Part shown: positions 1 through 6,195 of the stretch, in pieces
How the letters are laid out: the number at the start of each line of letters is the position of its first letter
Position numbering within the stretch: the stretch's first letter is position 1
Assembly (NCBI GenBank): GCA_003156235.1
Contig: PMGP01000008.1
Span: 1-6,195 of the forward strand
Origin: Acidobacteriaceae bacterium
Lineage (GTDB): Bacteria > Acidobacteriota > Terriglobia > Terriglobales > Acidobacteriaceae
Length of the DNA stretch: 6,195 bases
Direction of reading: 5' to 3'
Notes under the pieces: model-generated
The model's database searches: none
The model's input: only the letters and a program-made list of their open reading frames with translations
Told to the model about the DNA's origin: nothing
Translations under genes and position numbers: made by a program

Positions 1-944
<944 letters not shown>

Positions 945-1007
945 GATCCTGCTTTCTACTGAAAAGCGATTGTACGATCTTCAAGCCTTGAAAGCTCAAC
1001 ATAAAAC

Positions 1008-1061
1008 CGGGCCTGAAGGCCCGCGCAAATTCAATTTTTGTCAGGGGGCCAAAGCTCCCTG
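1008..1061. repeat. Double-hairpin intergenic element, copy 1 (REP/BIME-like)
   Basis: Two hairpins stand 18 bases apart. The first has perfect 6-bp arms CGGGCC/GGCCCG around a TGAA loop (1008-1023). The second has 8-bp arms CAGGGGGC/GCTCCCTG, with one G-T wobble, around a CAAA loop (1042-1061). The spacer is AT-rich after an initial CGCGCAAA. On the minus strand the first hairpin is followed by GTTTTAT, so it could act as a terminator or attenuator 64 bases before the permease start. The resemblance to 1317-1379 argues instead for a dispersed repeat element. Repeat status in the genome is inferred. Confidence 0.6.
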
Positions 1062-1136
1062 CAAAAGAAATGTCCTTGCGCCGTCCTTACGGGACTCCGT
1101 CACGAACTTGTGGAATCCCTTTTCCCCACGCTACCA

Positions 1137-1165
1137 CCCCAAGAAACTAAGATCGTTTCTTGGGG
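1137..1165. repeat. Perfect 11-bp inverted repeat (hairpin)
   Basis: Arms CCCCAAGAAAC (1137-1147) and GTTTCTTGGGG (1155-1165) are exact reverse complements around the 7-base loop TAAGATC. No T-run follows on either strand, so an ordinary intrinsic terminator is unlikely. It lies between the two double-hairpin elements. Possible roles are a structured RNA element, an operator-like palindrome or part of a dispersed repeat; the sequence does not decide. Confidence 0.7.
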
Positions 1166-1316
1166 ACCCCGGAGAAGCGCGGGGCTAACCAACTCTGCGC
1201 CTCCGGCGCGCCTATCAAGACATTACTTATGCAGCAATCAATAAAGCCCCTGCTCCCTCCGTGGTTTCGATTTTGGCAGTAGCCTGAAATCAAGCTGAGC
1301 TTTCGGAAAACATACC

Positions 1317-1379
1317 TCAGGGGCTAAAGCCCAACATTTGTATTGTTGCGCTTGCGGCACGACTGAAGTCGTGCCCTGA
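1317..1379. repeat. Double-hairpin intergenic element, copy 2 (REP/BIME-like)
   Basis: The element is bounded by inverted ends TCAGGG (1317-1322) and CCCTGA (1374-1379). Inside are the palindrome GGGCTAAAGCCC (1321-1332) and a hairpin with perfect 8-bp arms GGCACGAC/GTCGTGCC around a TGAA loop (1356-1375). They are separated by a 23-base spacer containing TTGCGC. Read on the minus strand it has the same order as the element at 1008-1061: TGAA-type hairpin, spacer with GCGCAA, then a GGGC/GCCC hairpin with an A-rich loop. From memory, such sequences are common between acidobacterial genes. Confidence 0.65.
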
Positions 1380-1486
1380 CGCTTCTTGCTACTCCGGATG
1401 CATTTTTCCGCAAGCTGTAAAGCCATGCGTCAACTCCAGTTTACGCAATGACCCGGATTCCGCTGAATGCACAGCAACCCATCCGG

Positions 1487-1510
1487 CTGCTTCCCTCATT
1501 CGGAAAGCAG
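1487..1510. repeat. Imperfect hairpin upstream of the protease gene
   Basis: Arms CTGCTTCC (1487-1494) and GGAAAGCAG (1502-1510) pair with one bulged base around the loop CTCATTC. A competing pairing of GGCTGC (1485-1490) with GCAGCC (1513-1518) is also possible. There is no T-run. The role is unknown; it may be chance in GC-rich DNA. Confidence 0.3.
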
Positions 1511-1570
1511 TCGCAGCCCCGGGGAGGGCGCACGTTTTCTGATACGCAAAAGGCTGCTTGCAGGTTCCTG

Positions 1571-1620
1571 AGTTCGGAAGAAGGCGAAGAAAAGACAAAC
1601 ACTTGCGATTTTCCGGAACT
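1571..1620. repeat. Imperfect inverted repeat 94 bp before the protease start
   Basis: AGTTCGGAA (1571-1579) and TTCCGGAACT (1611-1620) are inverted copies with one bulged base, 31 bases apart. The position would suit a leader structure or a regulator site for the protease gene, but the symmetry is modest and no regulator is known. Confidence 0.25.
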
Positions 1621-1703
1621 ATTTGGCCTCCGGCTGTCGTAGCATGAGTGGGCGCGCAGTTTTGCGCCTGTGTTTGAAAGAAATCCACAATCACCCATCT
1701 AAA

Positions 1704-1710
1704 TGGAGGT
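1704..1710 (+). promoter_or_regulatory. Ribosome binding site of the Tricorn-like protease
   Basis: TGGAGGT contains a strong GGAGG Shine-Dalgarno core four bases before the ATG at 1714. The downstream reading starts directly with a signal peptide, so this site fixes the start codon. Confidence 0.85.
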
Positions 1711-1713
1711 CCG

Positions 1714-4700
1714 ATGATTCGCGTCTACTCCCGCTTTGCGCCGTTTCTGCTGGCATTGTTCGCACTGCTGCCCATCCTTGCTATTGCGCAGGCAACTTCG
1801 GCTGCAGCACCCGCATCGCTGCTGCTTCGCTTCCCCTCTCTCTCGCAGGACAAGATCGCCTTCCGCTACGCCGACGACATCTGGACAGTGGCGCGGAAGG
1901 GCGGCGAGGCGGAACGGCTCACCGCCAACGGCCACGTGACGGCAGGCCCGTTCTTCTCGCCCGACGGAGCCTCGATTGCCTTCTCGGCTCACCTGAACGG
2001 CAATACAGACGCTTACATCATCCCCGCCTCGGGCGGCGTACCCCGGCGCATCACATGGCACCCGAGCGGCAGCGCCGTGGTGGGCTGGTCGCCGGACGGC
2101 AAGGACCTGCTGATTGACAGCAGTGCGGCCAGCTACCGGCATTTCCTGCGCCTCTTCCGGGTTCATGCCGATGGCACCGGGGTTCCCCAGCCGTTGCCGC
2201 TGCCCTCCGGCTCAGAGGGCTCGTTCTCGCCGGACGGCCAATCGATTGCCTATCAGCCCTTCTCCAAGTGGCAGCCGGCGTGGAAGCGCTACGTGGGCGG
2301 GCAGACCTCTCCCATCTGGATCGTCAACCTGAAGACGCTCGACCTCACGAAGGTGCCGCGCGAAAACTCCAACGACTCCAACCCGGTGTGGGTTGGCGAT
2401 GAGGTCTACTTCCTCAGTGACCGCGACAGCACGGGAACCAACAATGGCCCGGTGACGATTTATCGCTATGACACCAAGAGCAAACAAGTCTCGCAGGTGA
2501 TGGTCAACTCCGGGCTGGATATGAAGTCCTTCCAGGCGGGGCCGGCAAAAGACATCGGCGGGGCGGACCGGACCGCGTTGGTGGTGGAGCAGTTTGGCCG
2601 CATTCTTCTGGTGGACCCGGTCAACGGCATGAATCTGCCGATCCCGATTACGATTCACGGAGAACTGGGCGCGCTGGCGCCGCACCGGGTGAACCTCAGC
2701 CCGGAGGAAATTCAGAACGTCAACCTCTCGCCCACCGGTGCGCGCGCGGTTTTTGAGGCGCATGGGGAGATTTTTACCGTGCCGGCCGAGAAGGGCGACA
2801 CGCGCAACCTGACGCAGACGCCCGGCGTGGCGGAGCGCGACCCGGCATGGAGCCCGGACGGAAAGACCATTGCGTACTTCTCCGACGCATCAGGCGAGTA
2901 CCAGCTTTATCTGCACGACCAGACAGGATTCAAGCCGCCGACAATCATTGATCTTGGCCCGGAGCCGAGCTACTTCTACAGCCCTACGTGGTCGCCCGAC
3001 TCCAAGCACATTGCCTACACCGACAAGCACCTGCGGCTGTGGGTTGTGGACGTGCCTTCGGGCAAGCCGGTGCTGGTGGACAAGGGCACCTACGGGAGTT
3101 TCGGCTCGGGCTTCGGACCCGCGTGGTCGCCGGACTCGAAATGGATTGCCTATCACCGCGACCTGGACAATCAACTGGACGCCATCTTCCTGTACTCGAT
3201 GGAGACGCACAAATCGACGCAGGTGACGGACGGGATGAGCGACGCTTCCAGCCCGGTCTTCGATCCGAACGGGAAGTATCTCTACTTCCTGGCGTCTACG
3301 GATGACGGCCCGTCAAAGGCGGGGATCGACCTCTCCTCGCTGGACCGCGCGCAAACCACCGCCTCATACGTGGTGGTGCTGGCGGCGGACGGGGAATCTC
3401 CGGTGCCTCCGCAGAGCGACGACGAAAAGATCAAGGACGAGGCCAAGAAGGACGCTGACAAGAAGGACGCAGATAAAAAGGCCAGCGACAAGAAAGACGC
3501 TGAGAAGAAAGATGCGGATAAGAAGGACAGCGACAAGAAGGATGCCGAAAAGCCGGTCGTGGTCAAGGTGAATCTGGAGAAGATCGGCGACCGGATTCTG
3601 GCGCTGCCGATTCCGGCGCGCAACTATAGCTGGATTGCCGTGGGCAAGACCGGCGTGCTCTATCTAGGCGAGGCCGAGCCCTTTGGCCGCTCCAGTAGCC
3701 GGGAAGACGGTTCCGGGAATCGAGCTGTCTGGCGGTTCACTTTGGAAAAGCGCACGCCCGAGGCGGTGCTCAGCGACGTGGACGCCTTCAATGTCTCAGC
3801 GGACGGGTCCAAGGTTCTTTATGCGCACAAGGGCGTATGGACGATTGCCTCGGCGGAGGACCTGAAGCCCGGCGACGCCACTCCCGGCAAGCCGCTGAAT
3901 TTGGGAAATCTGGAAACTGTCATCGATCCCCGCGCCGAGTGGCGGCAGATGTATCACGAAACCTGGCGGATTGAGCGCGACTTCCTCTACGATCCGCATA
4001 CGCACGGCCTGAACATCGCCAAGATCGAGGCCAAGTACAAGCCTTACCTGGACTCACTGGCCTCGCGCTCCGAGTTCAGCTATCTCTCCATCGAGATGCT
4101 GGGCGAGATCACTATCGGCCATATGTTCATTCGCGGGCCGCACATGCCTGATCACGAGACGAAGACCGGCCTGCTGGGCGCCGACTACAAGGTGGAGAAC
4201 GGGCGCTACCGGATTGCCAAAATTCTGGGCGGGCAGAACTGGACTCCAGGGCTGGCATCGCCTCTGACGCTGCCGGGAGTTTCGGTGAAGGAAGGCGAGT
4301 ACCTGCTGGCGGTGAACGGACGCGAGCTGAAGGCAGACGACAACCTCTACGAGTTCTTCGACGGAACGGCCAGCAAGCAGACCGTGCTGCGCGTGGGCGC
4401 CAATCCCGACGGCCCCGCTTTTGAGAACAAGACCGCGCGCGATGTGACCGTGGTGCCCATCAGCGACGAGGACGGGCTGCGGAACCTGGACTGGATTGAA
4501 GGCAACCGGCGCAAGGTGGGCGAGCTTTCCGGCGGCAAGGTGGCGTATGTCTACATGCCCAACACCGGCGGCTCGGGCTACACCAACTTCAACCGCTTCT
4601 TCTACTCGCAGCTCGACAAGCAGGGGCTGGTGCTGGACGAGCGCTACAACGAGGGCGGCTTCATTGCCGACTATGTGGTGGACACGCTGAAGCGCGTTCC

Positions 4701-5160
4701 GCTCTCCGGAGCGATTGAGCGCGACGGCAAGCCGATGCACGATCCGGTGGGAGCCATCTTCGGTCCTAAGGTGATGCTGGTCAACCAGAACTCCGGCTCT
4801 GGCGGCGACGCCATGCCCTGGTACTTCAAAAAGGCCGGCATCGGCAAGCTGGTGGGCACGCGCACCTGGGGGGGCCTCGTGGGCATCGGCGGCTATCCGA
4901 CGCTGATCGACGGCGGGTCAGTGACCGCGCCTCGCTACGCCATTTACGGCCTCAACGGCGATTGGGAGGTGGAGAACCACGGCATCGCTCCCGATGTGGC
5001 TGTCGAGGACCTGCCCAAGGACGTGGCCGCCGGACACGACCGCCAACTGGAAACCGGCGTGCAGATGGTGCTGGACGAGCTGAAGGCCCATCCGGTGCCG
5101 GCGATTCCCGTGCCGCCTTATCCGAATTACCACAAGGGGGATGGGCTGGGGAAGCCGTAG
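1714..5160 (+). CDS. Exported Tricorn-type protease (peptidase family S41), beta-propeller/PDZ
   Basis: This is a homologue of archaeal Tricorn protease, which trims oligopeptides. A signal peptide (about 1-25, cleavage near AIA/Q) sends it out of the cytoplasm, unlike archaeal Tricorn. The mature start reads FRYADDIWTVARKGGEAERLT, typical of the family. Two beta-propeller regions follow (about 40-320 and 325-725), with SPDG/SPDS-type blade motifs at 82, 126, 172, 380, 427 and 472 and weaker ones near 339, 517 and 695. Residues 578-612 are seven KKDAD-like units. The C1 helical domain begins near 740 and holds GEITIGH with catalytic His803. A PDZ domain spans about 825-915. The catalytic core has DERYNEGG (975-982), nucleophile Ser1029 in SGSGGD and Glu1087 in VENHG. 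The Ser-to-Glu spacing of 58 equals my recollection of Tricorn Ser965/Glu1023. The residue matching Tricorn Ser745 is Gly802, which I recall as usual in bacterial homologues. At 1148 residues it is slightly longer than archaeal Tricorn (about 1070). The frame is intact, stop TAG at 5158-5160. Confidence 0.95.
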   Translation: MIRVYSRFAPFLLALFALLPILAIAQATSAAAPASLLLRFPSLSQDKIAFRYADDIWTVARKGGEAERLTANGHVTAGPFFSPDGASIAFSAHLNGNTDAYIIPASGGVPRRITWHPSGSAVVGWSPDGKDLLIDSSAASYRHFLRLFRVHADGTGVPQPLPLPSGSEGSFSPDGQSIAYQPFSKWQPAWKRYVGGQTSPIWIVNLKTLDLTKVPRENSNDSNPVWVGDEVYFLSDRDSTGTNNGPVTIYRYDTKSKQVSQVMVNSGLDMKSFQAGPAKDIGGADRTALVVEQFGRILLVDPVNGMNLPIPITIHGELGALAPHRVNLSPEEIQNVNLSPTGARAVFEAHGEIFTVPAEKGDTRNLTQTPGVAERDPAWSPDGKTIAYFSDASGEYQLYLHDQTGFKPPTIIDLGPEPSYFYSPTWSPDSKHIAYTDKHLRLWVVDVPSGKPVLVDKGTYGSFGSGFGPAWSPDSKWIAYHRDLDNQLDAIFLYSMETHKSTQVTDGMSDASSPVFDPNGKYLYFLASTDDGPSKAGIDLSSLDRAQTTASYVVVLAADGESPVPPQSDDEKIKDEAKKDADKKDADKKASDKKDAEKKDADKKDSDKKDAEKPVVVKVNLEKIGDRILALPIPARNYSWIAVGKTGVLYLGEAEPFGRSSSREDGSGNRAVWRFTLEKRTPEAVLSDVDAFNVSADGSKVLYAHKGVWTIASAEDLKPGDATPGKPLNLGNLETVIDPRAEWRQMYHETWRIERDFLYDPHTHGLNIAKIEAKYKPYLDSLASRSEFSYLSIEMLGEITIGHMFIRGPHMPDHETKTGLLGADYKVENGRYRIAKILGGQNWTPGLASPLTLPGVSVKEGEYLLAVNGRELKADDNLYEFFDGTASKQTVLRVGANPDGPAFENKTARDVTVVPISDEDGLRNLDWIEGNRRKVGELSGGKVAYVYMPNTGGSGYTNFNRFFYSQLDKQGLVLDERYNEGGFIADYVVDTLKRVPLSGAIERDGKPMHDPVGAIFGPKVMLVNQNSGSGGDAMPWYFKKAGIGKLVGTRTWGGLVGIGGYPTLIDGGSVTAPRYAIYGLNGDWEVENHGIAPDVAVEDLPKDVAAGHDRQLETGVQMVLDELKAHPVPAIPVPPYPNYHKGDGLGKP
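3445..3549 (+). repeat. Seven-unit 15-bp in-frame repeat coding KKDAD
   Basis: Within the protease gene, seven tandem 15-bp units encode KKDAD, KKDAD, KKASD, KKDAE, KKDAD, KKDSD and KKDAE (residues 578-612), inside a wider Lys/Asp/Glu-rich stretch from about 568 to 613. The third bases differ between units (AAG/AAA, GAC/GAT, GCT/GCA/GCG), so the copies have drifted at the DNA level while the charge pattern stayed. It interrupts the second propeller and is probably a solvent-exposed, disordered or helical loop. Similar Lys/Asp-rich inserts occur at about this place in other bacterial Tricorn homologues, from memory. Confidence 0.9.
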
Positions 5161-5220
5161 CGGGGTGGCGGAGTTAGCCGCGCTGCGCGCGTATTAGCAA
5201 GTTAGCTAGACAGCGGCAGG

Positions 5221-5260
5221 GTCCGCCCTTTTTGCCTTTTTTGCGGCGAAAAGGGTGGAC
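5221..5260. terminator. Terminator-like hairpin between convergent genes
   Basis: Arms GTCCGCCCTTTT (5221-5232) and AAAAGGGTGGAC (5249-5260) pair over 12 bp with one G-T wobble around a 16-base loop. An internal CCTTTT in the loop can compete for the same right arm. It lies 60 bases after the protease stop and 52 bases after the dut stop, the expected place for a shared bidirectional terminator. No clean T-run follows the outer stem on either strand, which weakens an intrinsic-terminator reading. The rest of 5161-5312 shows nothing else I can support. Confidence 0.5.
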
Positions 5261-5312
5261 TGCTGATGCGGCAAGTTTTGAGCGTCGAAGGCGTCTGCCC
5301 CACCGCAGGTGG

Positions 5313-5816
5313 TCACCGTCCGGAGCTGCCGAAGCCTTTTTCCGCGCGGGCGGACACTTCCAGTGTTTCAACCTCTTGGACCAGACCCGTCAGGACTGGA
5401 ACGGGAATCATCTGGGCGATCTTCTCGCCGGCCTTCAGTTCGACGGGAGCGTCGCCGAGGTTGGTCATCAGCACAAGAATCTCGCCCCGGTAGCCGGCAT
5501 CAATGACGCCGGCGGTGGTGGCGATTCCACGCGCGGCCATGGAGGAGCGATCACGCACCAGCAGGCCCAGCGGCGCGCCGGTGTGTGGGTGACGTGCTTC
5601 GACGGCAATGCCGGTGCGGACTTTGACGGTCGAGCGCGGGGCAAGCGTAATGCCCTTCAGCGCGAAGAGGTCGTAGCCGAGGTCTTCGCCGGGGTGGGCG
5701 ACTATGGGCGCACGGGCGCCTGGTTCCAATAATTTCACTCGCAGCATCTCTTCATCGTATCGCGAGTCAGAGAGCCAACGCCGGGTAGTGGTGCCGTTTG
5801 GTTTCCGCGGCGTCAT
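5313..5816 (-). CDS. dut: dUTP diphosphatase (dUTPase)
   Basis: It hydrolyses dUTP to dUMP and pyrophosphate in the cytoplasm, keeping uracil out of DNA and supplying dUMP for thymidylate synthesis. All five motifs of the homotrimeric family are present (numbered from the 5816 start): motif I DLGYDLFA with Asp49; motif II RSSMAARG at 90-97; motif III GVIDAGYRGEI with catalytic Asp106 and Tyr109; motif IV GEKIAQMI at 130-137; and the C-terminal arm RAEKGFGSSG at 157-166. The start is uncertain. From 5816 the protein has 167 residues and its ATG overlaps the upstream stop as ATGA, suggesting translational coupling. From Met24 (ATG at 5747) it begins MLRVKLLEPG, exactly where the fold begins, giving 144 residues, nearer the usual bacterial length (about 150). 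Neither start has a clear Shine-Dalgarno; the outer start is listed because of the overlap. The gene is convergent with the protease. Confidence 0.96.
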   Translation of the reverse strand: MTPRKPNGTTTRRWLSDSRYDEEMLRVKLLEPGARAPIVAHPGEDLGYDLFALKGITLAPRSTVKVRTGIAVEARHPHTGAPLGLLVRDRSSMAARGIATTAGVIDAGYRGEILVLMTNLGDAPVELKAGEKIAQMIPVPVLTGLVQEVETLEVSARAEKGFGSSGR

Positions 5817-6195
5817 TGTTTGGTGCTCTTCTTGCTTGCAGCTCTCTTCACCATCGGAAACAGCGGGGTACTCGGCTTGACGCCAACCGTAACGGTCACT
5901 TCCGGCGCTACGTTGAGACCCACGAAGTATCCTGGTACCCGCTTCGGTTTTTTCAATACCATCGAGAGGCGTTGGCCTTCATCAATAGTTGGCGCGCTGA
6001 TATGCAAATCGGTTATCGGGAGCCGCTTCGATAGCTGCTTCGTAGCGCACTCATCTTTGGAGTCCACGCTTGCCTTCTGTGCGATCCTTGCCAACTGCGA
6101 GCACAGCCAGTATGCCTCTTCGTCCCCGACATACGAGTCAAAGGCAATATGCTCTCCCCTGAATTCCTTTCTTAGAGCCTGTTTACGATCTCCTG
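5813..6195 (-). CDS. Unrecognised protein, C-terminal part (5' end outside window)
   Basis: I do not recognise this protein. The frame stays open from the window edge at 6195 to TGA at 5815-5813, giving 126 complete codons plus a partial one. An internal TTG at 6094 could be mistaken for the start, but the frame runs on upstream with protein-like sequence, including HIAFDSYVGDEEAYWLCSQL, so the gene most probably begins outside the window. The visible part has a charged, helix-prone first half and a short beta-like stretch GYFVGLNVAPEVTVTVGV. It ends in a basic tail, KRAASKKSTKQ. There is no membrane segment or known motif. Its codon use is less GC-biased than dut or the protease. The stop overlaps the outer dut start by four bases (ATGA), which argues that it is expressed and shares a transcript with dut. 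Being non-coding remains possible. Confidence 0.6.
   Translation of the reverse strand, partial: GDRKQALRKEFRGEHIAFDSYVGDEEAYWLCSQLARIAQKASVDSKDECATKQLSKRLPITDLHISAPTIDEGQRLSMVLKKPKRVPGYFVGLNVAPEVTVTVGVKPSTPLFPMVKRAASKKSTKQ

Larger units (their letters stand above)
945..1713. other. Divergent intergenic region rich in hairpins, no convincing gene
   Basis: This 769-bp gap separates the divergently transcribed permease and Tricorn-like protease genes. The short open frames on both strands overlap one another, lack good ribosome binding sites and cross the palindromes, so I treat none as a gene. The region contains two double-hairpin elements (1008-1061 and 1317-1379), a perfect 11-bp hairpin (1137-1165) and two weaker inverted repeats (1487-1510 and 1571-1620). 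Promoters for both flanking genes should lie here, but I cannot identify a -35/-10 pair with confidence. Confidence 0.7.

Noticed and set aside
1317..1379. Possible CRISPR or integron attachment site from the palindromes
   Set aside because: There are only two divergent double-hairpin units, with no regular repeat-spacer pattern, no cas or integrase gene and no conserved attC core sites.
1238..1698. Overlapping short open frames on both strands (minus 1238-1426, 1389-1694, 1441-1698; plus 1448-1642)
   Set aside because: They overlap each other and cross hairpin elements, their translations are rich in Arg, Cys and Pro without domain patterns, and they lack clear ribosome binding sites. Similar frames are often annotated as hypothetical proteins over acidobacterial intergenic repeats.
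1640..1703. Sigma-70-like promoter for the protease (TTGCGC or TTGAAA with a weak -10)
   Set aside because: No hexamer pair with 16-18 base spacing and a credible TATAAT-like -10 could be found, so the promoter is left unassigned.
1623..2117. Plus-strand frame of 164 codons running into the protease gene
   Set aside because: It overlaps the well-supported protease start in another frame, and its translation is Arg-rich shadow sequence of the propeller region.
3282..3623. Minus-strand frame with FLSASFLSASFL repeats
   Set aside because: The repetition is the antisense reading of the KKDAD-coding units and not an independent membrane protein.
4054..4740. 228-codon minus-strand frame
   Set aside because: It is antisense to the PDZ and catalytic part of the protease. 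Long antisense frames are expected in GC-rich genes, and this one shows no recognisable family.
5232..5732. Plus-strand frame of 166 codons
   Set aside because: It is opposite dut, whose five motifs are intact on the minus strand.

Overview
This window looks like chromosomal DNA of a GC-rich Gram-negative-type bacterium, most probably an acidobacterium (Acidobacteriota, Terriglobia-like). That placement is inferred from the style of the proteins and from the intergenic hairpin elements, notably a GGGCTAAAGCCC palindrome followed by one with arms GGCACGAC/GTCGTGCC. I recognise both as a style common in acidobacterial intergenic DNA, but I could not search for them.

Layout. (1) Positions 1-944, minus strand: the N-terminal 314 codons of a MacB/FtsX-type ABC transporter permease, cut by the window edge. 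(2) Positions 945-1713: a 769-bp divergent intergenic region with no convincing gene. It holds two double-hairpin elements in opposite orientation, a perfect 11-bp hairpin between them, weaker inverted repeats, and the ribosome binding site of the next gene. (3) Positions 1714-5160, plus strand: a complete 1148-residue exported Tricorn-type protease (peptidase family S41), with a signal peptide, two beta-propeller regions, a PDZ domain and a recognisable His/Ser/Glu catalytic set. A (KKDAD)7 charged repeat is inserted in the second propeller. (4) Positions 5161-5312: a short convergent intergenic region with a terminator-like hairpin. (5) Positions 5313-5816, minus strand: dUTPase (dut), with all five family motifs. 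(6) Positions 5813-6195, minus strand: the C-terminal 126 residues of an unrecognised protein whose stop codon overlaps the upstream dut start as ATGA, suggesting the two are translated from one message.

The genes do not form one pathway. The permease would export a substrate or act on the envelope, the Tricorn homologue would degrade peptides outside the cytoplasm, and dUTPase keeps uracil out of DNA. The permease and protease are divergently transcribed and may have separate promoters in the repeat-bearing gap. The protease and dut are convergent. I see no CRISPR array, tRNA, rRNA, insertion sequence or defence system, and no evidence for an undescribed multi-gene system. The items most worth a second look are the paired repeat elements, the protease's active-site and linker variations, and the unknown gene coupled to dut.
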